Shown: in pieces, positions 55,815-64,000 of the stretch
Position numbering within the stretch: the stretch's first letter is position 1
How the letters are laid out: each line of letters begins with the position of its first letter
Assembly: GCA_016845365.1 (NCBI GenBank)
Contig: JAERST010000005.1
Location: forward strand, 76,846-140,845
DNA from: Methanobacteriota archaeon
GTDB lineage: Archaea; Thermoplasmatota; Poseidoniia; Poseidoniales; Thalassarchaeaceae
Direction of reading: 5' to 3'
Length of the DNA stretch: 64,000 bases
Position numbers and translations under genes: made by a program
The notes under the pieces: generated by a model
The model's input: only the letters and a program-made list of their open reading frames with translations
What the model was told of the DNA's origin: nothing
Database searches by the model: none

Positions 55815-58676
55815 TCATTCGCACATCCGACGTAGGTGCCGCAGAACGAGGTCTGAGGTCGGAATCGTATGGTCTTCGAGAGGAGGTGAGAAGGGAACCG
55901 GAGTATCGAGCGCACCGATGACAACCGGGGCATTTTCGAGATTCCAAAACGCCTCTTCGAGGATTCTACTGCTAACCGTGTGGCCCAAACCACCTGTGTA
56001 CTGCGCCTCCTGCAGAACGATGAGACGGCCCGTTCGGCGTACCGAGTCGATGCAAGTTTGTGCGTCGAAGGGTTGCAAAGTTCTCAGGTCGACGATTTCG
56101 GTTTCGATGCCGCGCTTGGCTGCTGCTTCTGCGGCTTCGAGGGCTACGTGTACCATCGCTCCCCAAGTGACGATTGTTGCGTCTTTTCCGCCTCGGATTA
56201 CGCGGGCTTTGCCGATGCTTGATTCACCTTGCGCGAGGCGTTCGTGGACCGATTTTGTGTCGACGATTTGGTTGATTGAGCTGCCCCATCCGGTTTTGCC
56301 CCCTCTGAGTCCGTACAGCCCGATGTGCTCGAGGAAAACCACTGGGTCGTCTAATGCGTGGGCTTCTACTAACAGGTCATAGGCATCTTGTGGTGTTGAT
56401 GGGAAGAGGATGACGAGTCCCGGGTCGTTTGCGAACCAGGACTCGATCATATTGGCGTGGAATGGGCCGCTGCGGGTTTTTGCGCCGAGTGGAATTCTGA
56501 CCGTGAGCGGCACTTCTGCGCCCCAGCGCCAGCGGAGTTGGGCTGCATTATTGATGAGGGGATTCATCGCTAGGGCGGCGAATCCGCCGAATTGGATTTC
56601 TGCGACCGGACGCATTCCGCCGAGGGCAGCTCCGGTCGCAGAATGGATGATTATGGCCTCGGACAAGGGCATATCGAGGAGTTTGTCCGAGTGGCCTCGG
56701 GCCTTCAGCGGGAGATTCATTCCGAAGGCCCCGGCGATTTCCATATCTTCGCCCATGAAGACGATTGAATCAGGGTACTTGTCAGCGAGTGCGACCATTC
56801 CGTTTTGGATGGCTTTGGAGTAAGTCCAGGAATTTGGTGCATCGGAGAATTCGATTGAGCAGTGGCCCGGTTTGAGTGGTGAGTCTGGCCCGGGTAGGCT
56901 GACTCCGAAGCGGTCGAACTGTTCTGTGTGCGTTGGCGCATCGTGGAGCGAGGTGATTCCTTGGGTGACCGAATTGCCCTCAGGCCATGCTGCTGCTTCC
57001 ATTTGGGTGCGTGCGGCGTCCACCGATTCTTGCTCTTCGGATTCCATACGCGCGAGGCGGCGCTCGCTGACTCCTAACCGAATGAGGTGCTCGCGGTGGT
57101 TTGGCACTGGGTCCTTTTCCGCCCAATAGGTCAGGAGTTCGCGGTCGACATAACCCGGCGGGTTGCCGCTTGCTGCTCCGAGGTAGAGGTCGTCGTGATG
57201 GTGGGCGTGGCCGCAGCCACGCATGGTTTCGACGTGGATTAGCGTGGCTCCGCCGCCATCGAGGGCATATTCGCGGGCGGCGGCTGTGGACGCGTGGAAC
57301 TGTGCGGGGTCAGAGCCGTCGATTGTCCAAGAGGGGATTCCCATCGAGTGGCCTTTGTCACCGAAGGTCTCGGCTCCAGATTGCCCAACTGTGAATGTGT
57401 CGAGGGCAATCTGATTGTTTTGGATCATGTATGCGATTGGTAATCCTCGGGCCCCGGCGAGGTTCATCGCTTCCCAGAACTCGCCGCTGCTACTGCACCC
57501 CTCTCCGACCGGAGCAAGGTGAAATCGAGGGGCTGCGAGCCGATTAGCAGCCAGCGCAACTCCTGTCGCTGTGGCGCTGGCGATAGGCAGAGGGGCGGTT
57601 GGCGGCAGAACTCGCTTGTCCCAGTTGCCGACGTGTAAATCTCGCCCGCCAGCTCCTTCGATACCTCCGTCCATGTAGGACGTAGACTTGCCCATCTGGG
57701 CGTTGAAAATCTCCAGTGGGGTTTGCCCCATCGAAAGGGCAAGACCGACATCCCGAATCATTGGAGCGATGACATCAGCCTCGTCGATAGACTCGGCAGG
57801 GATGTCGATTGCTCGAGTCATCGAAGTAGCACAAGCGACAACTCCCTCTTGCCAAGTAGAGCGGAATCCCTTGCCTCCGAACTTGCCTCCATCGGGAGTC
57901 TGGATTCCGTTCATGAAGAGGTCTTTGAGGTGCTCATCAAGGGCGCGTGTTCGATGCATCCATCGTTGCCACTCGAAGCGGTCCTCGACGGTGATTGCAG
58001 CCATGTGAGCGATGCGTCGCAAGCAGAGTGCAACATCTCGTAACATGCGCACTGAACGCCTATCGAGATAGAATGTGCCAGTCCGTCGAGGGATGATTTC
58101 CTCTTGAGCGAGCCCGGCCAAGCCCGGCTCGTAGACGCGTTCGCTCAGGACTTGAGTGAACGCGTCACAGAATGAATCTGAAAATTTGTGGAAGGTAGGT
58201 CCATCGAAGCGCTCTGGGGGGTGTAGTTCATTCCAGCATTCGAAGGCATTCTCTACGTGTCCATCGTAGCGCTCGATCAAGAACCGCATCAATTCGGCTC
58301 GCGCAGTCTCACACGGGAGCGGGGCTGCAAACGTCAGAGAGTCAGAAGGCCTCCATCCCGCGCCCCATAACGGAGGAAAGTCCTGCTGATTAGAAGGTCC
58401 GGCTTGCTCCACTCTCTGTTGAGTATCCGATTCGCCACTATCTCGAAGCTCCACCTCGTTGAGTAATTCCTCGATTGAAGTCTCAGGCGGGCGCTCCCAG
58501 ACTTGGGCTTGTTGTTTGCGCCCCCGTCCACTACTTGAACGGTCGAGGGTGACTCTGATTCGCTGGTCGCAAGAAATACACTTTCTGTCGAGGCGCGTAG
58601 TCGATTGGTCTCGCGATTTCCAAGTCTGGTGCTTTCCACAAGAGGGGCATCGCCAGATGCCGCGCCGACCTGTCAT
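55815..58676 (-). CDS. Fused 2-oxoacid dehydrogenase E1 (alpha+beta) with N-terminal zinc ribbon
   Basis: N-term CPSCGKHQTW...RKCISCDQRI; TPP alpha domain (GEGCSSSGEFWEAMNLAGARGLPIAYMIQNN, GHAHHHDDLY), beta domain (FMGEDMEIAGAFGMN, DMPLSEAIIIHSATGAALGGMRPVAEIQF). Confidence 0.92.
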   Translation of the reverse strand: MTGRRGIWRCPSCGKHQTWKSRDQSTTRLDRKCISCDQRIRVTLDRSSSGRGRKQQAQVWERPPETSIEELLNEVELRDSGESDTQQRVEQAGPSNQQDFPPLWGAGWRPSDSLTFAAPLPCETARAELMRFLIERYDGHVENAFECWNELHPPERFDGPTFHKFSDSFCDAFTQVLSERVYEPGLAGLAQEEIIPRRTGTFYLDRRSVRMLRDVALCLRRIAHMAAITVEDRFEWQRWMHRTRALDEHLKDLFMNGIQTPDGGKFGGKGFRSTWQEGVVACATSMTRAIDIPAESIDEADVIAPMIRDVGLALSMGQTPLEIFNAQMGKSTSYMDGGIEGAGGRDLHVGNWDKRVLPPTAPLPIASATATGVALAANRLAAPRFHLAPVGEGCSSSGEFWEAMNLAGARGLPIAYMIQNNQIALDTFTVGQSGAETFGDKGHSMGIPSWTIDGSDPAQFHASTAAAREYALDGGGATLIHVETMRGCGHAHHHDDLYLGAASGNPPGYVDRELLTYWAEKDPVPNHREHLIRLGVSERRLARMESEEQESVDAARTQMEAAAWPEGNSVTQGITSLHDAPTHTEQFDRFGVSLPGPDSPLKPGHCSIEFSDAPNSWTYSKAIQNGMVALADKYPDSIVFMGEDMEIAGAFGMNLPLKARGHSDKLLDMPLSEAIIIHSATGAALGGMRPVAEIQFGGFAALAMNPLINNAAQLRWRWGAEVPLTVRIPLGAKTRSGPFHANMIESWFANDPGLVILFPSTPQDAYDLLVEAHALDDPVVFLEHIGLYGLRGGKTGWGSSINQIVDTKSVHERLAQGESSIGKARVIRGGKDATIVTWGAMVHVALEAAEAAAKRGIETEIVDLRTLQPFDAQTCIDSVRRTGRLIVLQEAQYTGGLGHTVSSRILEEAFWNLENAPVVIGALDTPVPFSPPLEDHTIPTSDLVLRHLRRMCE

Positions 58677-58730
58677 GGGTGCGCCCAGCGTGCTCTAGTA
58701 CAACAAAGAATCGCTGCACGTCTCTAATTC

Positions 58731-58940
58731 TCACCACTTTCCAATCAAGGTTGGTTGGTTTGGATGGTAAAATCCGGGCAATAATGCTATATTTCACCAC
58801 TAATAAATGAATGCGTATTCTTTCTTTCACCACTAATGAGTGAATAAGAGTGCGTTTTTCGAGCAAAATGCGAATGAACACATGAATTTCGCTATTTTAC
58901 CACAATTTAAGCCGATATAGCGACGAATATCACCACTAAT
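58731..58940. promoter_or_regulatory. Array of CACCACTAAT-type direct repeats upstream of the E1 fusion gene
   Basis: TCACCACTTT 58731; TTCACCACTAAT 58793 and 58826; TTTTACCACAAT near 58893; ATCACCACTAAT 58929. Confidence 0.7.
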
Positions 58941-58952
58941 CATCGCGGCACA

Positions 58953-60173
58953 TCAATACTTGGGAACCGCAGAATCTACCTGATCAGCCCACAAATGGAT
59001 GCCACCGACCATATTCCAGACTCGCGCGCGGTCCCATCCTGATTGTCCCAGCCAGCGCGCGACTGCGTCCGAGCGACCCCCACTTCGACAATAGACGACA
59101 ATATCGCGGTCCTGAGGAATATCGCTAGCCCGTTGAGGGACCGCGATGTGAGTAATCCGCAAATCGGTTCCGGGAAGGGAGACAATTGCTTCCTCCGTCG
59201 CTCGGCGCACATCGAGGAGGAATGGATTCCAACCCTCCCGTGATTTCTCTACAAAATCAGCGGGAGTAATCTCCAGCACCGTCCCCGGTGCTGGTTCCGG
59301 CGTCTTCTCCTGACTGGCACAAGCCGCCATCACCAATTCTTCAGACATTTCTCGAACCGCCTCGCGACTTGCATCGCGCTCAAACGAGAGTGTTCGCATT
59401 CGCATCGTTTTGGCGTCGATCACCAATAATTGACCAGAGAGCGGTTCGCCAACTCCAAGAATCAGTTTCAGTGCCTCAGCAGCCTGAATGCTACCAACAA
59501 TCCCCGGTAGAACTCCCAAAACTCCAGCCTCAGCACAATTTGGAGCTAATTCTGGTGGCGGTGCGGTCGGGAATAAATCTCGATAATTCGCGCCACCCTC
59601 GAAATTGAAAACGCTAACCTGCCCCTCAAATCGGTGGATGCTGCCGAAAACCCAAGGAATCCCAAGAATTTCACAGGCATCGCTCACCGTGTAGCGCGTT
59701 GGGAAGTTGTCAGTTCCGTCGATAACGACATCGTAACCGCTCAGCAATTCCAAGGCATTCGCGACACCAAGTCTCAGATTGTGCTCTACGACTTCGACCT
59801 CAGGGTTCAACTCGCGTAAACGGGCAGCCGCGGATTCAACCTTGAGCCCACCGACAGCGGCGGTAGCATGGATGACTTGCCGCTGCAAATTGGTAATGTC
59901 GACACGGTCATCGTCGATGATCCCGATTCGCCCGACTCCAGCAGCGGCCAAATACAGAAGCGCGGGCGAACCCAAACCACCTGCTCCAATCACCATCACA
60001 GATGCATCGCGCAAGCGCTTCTGACCCTCTTCTCCCATCTCGGGAAGCATCAGATGTCGAGCATAACGTGCGCGCTCAGCAGCACTCAAGTCGCTCGACA
60101 TAACATCCCCGAACAGCATTCCATTGATGGGGACTCCGGCTGGAATATCACTCAGTGTTGGTCTTCCAGCCAT
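58953..60173 (-). CDS. ThiF/MoeB adenylyltransferase fused to C-terminal rhodanese domain (start may be 60119 or 60101)
   Basis: RYARHLMLPEMGEEGQKRLRDASVMVIGAGGLGSPALLYLAAAGVGRIGIIDDDRVDITNLQRQVIH; rhodanese loop VVYCRSGGRSDAVARWL. Confidence 0.94.
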   Translation of the reverse strand: MAGRPTLSDIPAGVPINGMLFGDVMSSDLSAAERARYARHLMLPEMGEEGQKRLRDASVMVIGAGGLGSPALLYLAAAGVGRIGIIDDDRVDITNLQRQVIHATAAVGGLKVESAAARLRELNPEVEVVEHNLRLGVANALELLSGYDVVIDGTDNFPTRYTVSDACEILGIPWVFGSIHRFEGQVSVFNFEGGANYRDLFPTAPPPELAPNCAEAGVLGVLPGIVGSIQAAEALKLILGVGEPLSGQLLVIDAKTMRMRTLSFERDASREAVREMSEELVMAACASQEKTPEPAPGTVLEITPADFVEKSREGWNPFLLDVRRATEEAIVSLPGTDLRITHIAVPQRASDIPQDRDIVVYCRSGGRSDAVARWLGQSGWDRARVWNMVGGIHLWADQVDSAVPKY

Positions 60174-61114
60174 CGCTCAGCATCGATTGCTGCCGAACAA
60201 CCCATGCCAGCGGCGGTAATCGCCTGCCGGTATCGAGTATCGACTACATCACCGGCAGCAAAGACACCAGGAACACTCGTCATCGTGTGTTCGTGGTGAA
60301 GAAGATAGCCTGAATCATCGGTCTCAAGTTGACCCTCGAGGAATCCAGTAATCGGCTTGTGACCGATTGCGATGAAAGCACCGGTACAAGCGATTTCTTC
60401 GGTTGAACCATCGCGTGGATCTTCGAGCAGTGCCCCGGTTAAGCCCTTTTCATCGGACAACCATTTCTTGACCGAGCGGAATGGCTTGATCTCAATTTTC
60501 GGATGTTCAGCCGCTCGGTCGTACATCACCTTGGAAGCGCGGAAGACATCGCGTCTGTGAATGATGGTAACCTTGCTCGCAAACCTCGTCAAGAAGGTGG
60601 CTTCCTCCATCGCGGAATCGCCACCTCCAACCACAATAATCTCCTCATCGCGGAAAAATGCCCCATCACAAGTCGCACAGGTGCTAATCCCGCGTCCTTT
60701 CTGAGCATCCTCTCCCTCAGCACCGAGCCAAATCGCTTCAGCACCTGTGCAGATAATCAAGGTCTGAGCGCGGAATTCCTCCCCCTCAACCCAGACCTTG
60801 AACGGGCGCTCGCTAACATCGACCCGCTCGACATTCTTGTCATGAACCTCAAGCCCGAATCTCTCAGCCTGCTCGCGCAGCTGCATCATCATCTCTGGAC
60901 CCCCTATCCCTTGAGGGTAGCCAGGGAAGTTTTCGATATCGGAGGTGAGCATCAATTGCCCGCCCGACATGTAGCCAGCGAACATCAGAGGTTCCAACAT
61001 CGCACGCGCCGAATACAGCCCCGCAGTATAGCCCGCAGGACCCGAACCGATGATGATGACATTGCGAACTTCCTCGGACATGGCCTCACCCAATGTTCGG
61101 CGTTCTTTGAACAT
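60152..61114 (-). CDS. trxB: Thioredoxin reductase (start may be MSEEVRN, slightly internal)
   Basis: IIGSGPAGYTAGLYSARA, STCATCDGAFFRDEEIIVVGGGDSAMEEA, GVFAAGDVVDTRYRQAITAAGMGCSAA. Confidence 0.96.
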   Translation of the reverse strand: MFKERRTLGEAMSEEVRNVIIIGSGPAGYTAGLYSARAMLEPLMFAGYMSGGQLMLTSDIENFPGYPQGIGGPEMMMQLREQAERFGLEVHDKNVERVDVSERPFKVWVEGEEFRAQTLIICTGAEAIWLGAEGEDAQKGRGISTCATCDGAFFRDEEIIVVGGGDSAMEEATFLTRFASKVTIIHRRDVFRASKVMYDRAAEHPKIEIKPFRSVKKWLSDEKGLTGALLEDPRDGSTEEIACTGAFIAIGHKPITGFLEGQLETDDSGYLLHHEHTMTSVPGVFAAGDVVDTRYRQAITAAGMGCSAAIDAERWLEDQH

Positions 61115-61162
61115 TGACTCTCGAAAATCCCACTCGTCAGCCTGCTTGAGACCCCTTGCGAC

Positions 61163-62056
61163 ATGATTTCAACGGTGAATGCACCCGCTTCGCTCATGGC
61201 TTGGCGCCCCGCTCCTCCACCCTCCTCCGACGAGGTTGCTATTGCCGAAAACCACGAGAGTTGGGATGCGGTTGCTCCTGTTCACGCGCAGGGTGGTGGG
61301 GCCGAGTTCTATCGCATTGAGCAGTGGTTGGCGGGTGAGTGTAAACTCGGCCCTTGGGAGATTGATGAGCTTGGCGATGTGGCCGGTAAGAGTCTCTTGC
61401 ATATGCAGTGCCACATCGGTACAGATACGCTTTCTTGGGCGCGCCGGGGGGCGCGCGTGACGGGCCTCGATTTTGCGCAAAATGCGCTTACTGAGGCCCG
61501 ACGCTTCGCTGAAATCCTGGGGATTGATGACGCTCACTTTGTCCATTCGACTGTCGCCTCTGCTGCCGATACTTTGGCTGGGGAGCAGTTCGATATTTTG
61601 TACACTGGGCGAGGTGCTTTGTGCTGGTTGCCAGACCTCGACGAGTGGGCTTCGGTGTGTGCTCGTTTGGTCAAGCCGGGTGGTCTGCTTTACCTCGAGG
61701 AGAGTACGCCCTTCGTGAATACGCTTGAACCGAGAGAGACTTCTGAAGGGGCGATTTTCGCTCCGAAATATGACTTATTTCACGATGGTCCGATTTCTGA
61801 AATTGGTGAGGGTTCCTATGCCGATCCTAATTGGGAGGGCGAGCGCGTCACGCATTGTTGGGAATATCGCTACGATACTGTCATCAACGCGCTCGTGAAT
61901 AATGGCTTTGAGATTGAATCGATGGTTGAGCGCGACGAGTTATTCTTCGATCCGTGGCCGGACAAATTTGAGCCGTCGCGCCCGAATTATTGGCGACTGA
62001 AAGAGGGTGAAGTGCGCTTTCCACTATCATTCACCCTGAAAGCGCGACGTGTCTGA
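61163..62056 (+). CDS. SAM-dependent class I methyltransferase
   Basis: KSLLHMQCHIGTDTLSWARRGARVTGLDFAQNAL, VKPGGLLYLEESTP. Confidence 0.88.
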   Translation: MISTVNAPASLMAWRPAPPPSSDEVAIAENHESWDAVAPVHAQGGGAEFYRIEQWLAGECKLGPWEIDELGDVAGKSLLHMQCHIGTDTLSWARRGARVTGLDFAQNALTEARRFAEILGIDDAHFVHSTVASAADTLAGEQFDILYTGRGALCWLPDLDEWASVCARLVKPGGLLYLEESTPFVNTLEPRETSEGAIFAPKYDLFHDGPISEIGEGSYADPNWEGERVTHCWEYRYDTVINALVNNGFEIESMVERDELFFDPWPDKFEPSRPNYWRLKEGEVRFPLSFTLKARRV

Positions 62057-62071
62057 AACCTCTGTAAGGTC

Positions 62072-62467
62072 TTAGTTTTGCATTGCGATAACTGCGCCGA
62101 CAGCGGCGCGGGCATGCGGTTCCAAGCGCGGTTCAATGTGCTCGGGCTCGGCGCCTGGACCGATTATTCCGAGCCCAATCGGCTTGTCGTGTTTGATTTG
62201 TAAATCGATAATCGCGCGCGTAACAGATTGCCCCATCACCAATCCGTGTTGGGTCTGGCCGCGCTCAATTATTCCCAGAGCGATCGCGCCATCAATTTCT
62301 TCGCGCACGAGCATTCGCTCGAGAGCAAGAGGAGCTTCCATCGAGCCGGGGACCCAAACCACTTCGGTCACTTCGGCATTTTTTGAGGCGGCTTCATCGC
62401 GAGCCCAATCGAGCATTCGCTCGACCTCAGCCTTGTGGAAGGAGCCACAAACTACAGCGATTCTCAT
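62072..62467 (-). CDS. ribH: 6,7-dimethyl-8-ribityllumazine synthase
   Basis: VVWVPGSMEAPLALERM, AIALGIIERGQTQHGLVMGQSVTRAIIDLQIKHDKPIGLGII. Confidence 0.92.
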   Translation of the reverse strand: MRIAVVCGSFHKAEVERMLDWARDEAASKNAEVTEVVWVPGSMEAPLALERMLVREEIDGAIALGIIERGQTQHGLVMGQSVTRAIIDLQIKHDKPIGLGIIGPGAEPEHIEPRLEPHARAAVGAVIAMQN

Positions 62468-63066
62468 CCTTCTACCTCCATCCGTCGAATCGTGTCGACC
62501 ACGGCCTGAGTTCGCGAGTCGATTTCGATATTGACCAGATCTCCCACGACCTTCTGGCCGATGGTCGTGACCCTGAGTGTTTCGGGAATAATATGCAAAT
62601 TGAACGATTCCTCATCGACCTCGCCAATCGTCAATGACATCCCATCGATTGCGACGAATCCCTTTTCGAGAATATACGGTCGAGCCTCGGCTGGATTCTC
62701 GATTCGAAGGTCGATTCCTTGACCGCGCATGACTCGCTCAAGTATTCGCGCGGTCAGCATAACGTGGCCGGACAAAATGTGTCCGCCTAACTCATCCCCC
62801 ATGCGCAAGGACCGCTCAACATTCAGCCGACTGCCAGCCTGTGCCGCACCGAGCGTGCTTCGCTCAAGAGTCTCAGGGATTGCATCGAATCGGACCACGG
62901 ACCCATTGATTGAAACCACGGTCATGCAGATTCCATCGAGGGCCACGCTGGCCCCGACCTCGAGCCCCTCATCGAAGCCATCGAGGTCGACAACAAAACT
63001 GCGAATCTCACCTTCATTCTCAATCTTCGACACCTCGGCGGTCCCAGCAACGATTCCGGTGAACAT
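62464..63066 (-). CDS. ribE: Riboflavin synthase alpha subunit, bacterial two-domain type
   Basis: MFTGIVAGTAEV; duplicated barrels with VGASVALDGICMTVVS and KGFVAIDGMSLTIGEVDEESFNLHIIPET; ATG 63066 preferred. Confidence 0.94.
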   Translation of the reverse strand: MFTGIVAGTAEVSKIENEGEIRSFVVDLDGFDEGLEVGASVALDGICMTVVSINGSVVRFDAIPETLERSTLGAAQAGSRLNVERSLRMGDELGGHILSGHVMLTARILERVMRGQGIDLRIENPAEARPYILEKGFVAIDGMSLTIGEVDEESFNLHIIPETLRVTTIGQKVVGDLVNIEIDSRTQAVVDTIRRMEVEG

Positions 63067-63068
63067 TC

Positions 63069-63557
63069 TCAGTCCTCCTCGTAAGGACCGCCAGTCTCGC
63101 CCGACCAAAGGTCGATTATTCGGGCGATAATCTTGCGAGTTCCATCCAAATCATCAGCCAACCCCTCAACTCGAACAACATCAACATGGCCCCAACCATT
63201 CGCTTCAAGCCCAGCCTTGATTGAATCGCGCGAGTGTTTCTGATCATAGCCGAGCGCGATAATATCAGGTTTGACGACATCCAAGATGTCGAAAATCGCA
63301 ACGGTCGGCGGATTGCCAACAATCGCCTCGTCGACCGGCTTCAAGCCCTGGACCATGCGCCTACGCAGGTCCTGATTAGTCACAGGTTCGTGCTTTTGTT
63401 TGCGGACCGTATCATCGTGTGCAACGACGACCACGAGTTCGTCCCCGAGAGATTTTGCCTGCTCGACATAGTGGAGGTGACCGGCGTGCAGTAGGTCGAA
63501 AACTCCGACCGCCATGACTCGGACCATCAGTTGCTCGCCCCTGTCAAATCTCGTCAA
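63069..63557 (-). CDS. ribL: Archaeal FAD synthase-like cytidylyltransferase
   Basis: AVGVFDLLHAGHLHYVEQAKSLGDELVVVVAHDDTVRKQKHEPV; within riboflavin cluster; true start probably internal. Confidence 0.9.
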   Translation of the reverse strand: MTRFDRGEQLMVRVMAVGVFDLLHAGHLHYVEQAKSLGDELVVVVAHDDTVRKQKHEPVTNQDLRRRMVQGLKPVDEAIVGNPPTVAIFDILDVVKPDIIALGYDQKHSRDSIKAGLEANGWGHVDVVRVEGLADDLDGTRKIIARIIDLWSGETGGPYEED

Positions 63558-63567
63558 TGCTTCGGTC

Positions 63568-64000
63568 TCACTCGAGCCCCAATTCAGCCAGTAAATCCGC
63601 TCCGGTAATCATCGGAATGCCCCGCTCCCTCGCGTACTCTCGAGCTGCCTCAACGGACAATGCTCCGTCGCCGTCTGGCTGCAACATTTCCGCGCCGATT
63701 GTGGCTGGAACGTGGCCGGCGAGTCGAGCGATGGCCACGGCTAGTTCGGTGTGTCCCTGCCGCGTGGCCAAGCCGCCTGGTGATTCTCGGCAAACTGGGA
63801 TGTGGCCGGGTGTGCGGAACTCTTCTCCGAGGGCTGTGTGGGCAGCCTCGCCGCTGATTCCTTGGGCGAGTGATTCGCCTGCTAATTCTGCGAAGCGGCG
63901 GGTGGTCAGGGATCGGTCGCGGTCGGTGATTCCTGTGTATGTGTCACGGTGGTTGATGGAGAGGGTGAATGCCGACCGCGCATCGTATTGCAAATCGTTT
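63568..64000 (-). CDS. ribB: 3,4-dihydroxy-2-butanone-4-phosphate synthase (5' end beyond window)
   Basis: FTLSINHRDTYTGITDRDRSLT, TPGHIPVCRESPGGLATRQGHTELAVAIARLAG. Confidence 0.9.
   Translation of the reverse strand, partial: NDLQYDARSAFTLSINHRDTYTGITDRDRSLTTRRFAELAGESLAQGISGEAAHTALGEEFRTPGHIPVCRESPGGLATRQGHTELAVAIARLAGHVPATIGAEMLQPDGDGALSVEAAREYARERGIPMITGADLLAELGLE

Overview
The window looks like a chromosome segment of an uncultured marine euryarchaeon of the MGII/MGIII (Poseidoniia-like) kind. This placement is an inference from gene content. It rests on archaeal-type shikimate genes (ADTH/aldolase-like synthase, DHQ synthase II, GHMP shikimate kinase), RibL-type FAD synthase, Gar1 and an HTH_10 regulator, together with bacterial-type GpsA and two-domain riboflavin synthase. 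About 46 protein genes and one tRNA-Leu(UAG) are supported. I saw no rRNA, CRISPR array, transposase or integrase. Recognisable modules: aconitase; a 2138-aa surface protein; SAH hydrolase; a PhnDCE-like ABC transporter; a shikimate operon (31323-35060); a MoxR/DUF58 membrane cluster (35088-40006); a molybdenum-hydroxylase cluster (about 40200-50385) whose FAD subunit carries a Cys-rich insertion like 4-hydroxybenzoyl-CoA reductase; a fused 2-oxoacid dehydrogenase E1 with an N-terminal zinc ribbon; and a riboflavin cluster. The most notable observations are: (i) a Gar1 homologue fused to two RanBP2-type zinc fingers and long RGG tracts; (ii) the HBCR-like operon; (iii) short-period tandem repeats (20-29 bp, a different sequence each time) spanning or abutting stop codons at five loci; (iv) perfect operator-like palindromes abutting candidate TATA boxes of two transporter genes; (v) a repeated CACCACTAAT motif upstream of the E1 gene; (vi) tRNA 3'-end fragments scattered downstream of tRNA-Leu; (vii) kilobase-scale switches of strand keto/amino skew inside ORFs. 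All calls were made by eye from the sequence and the supplied ORFs; no searches were run.
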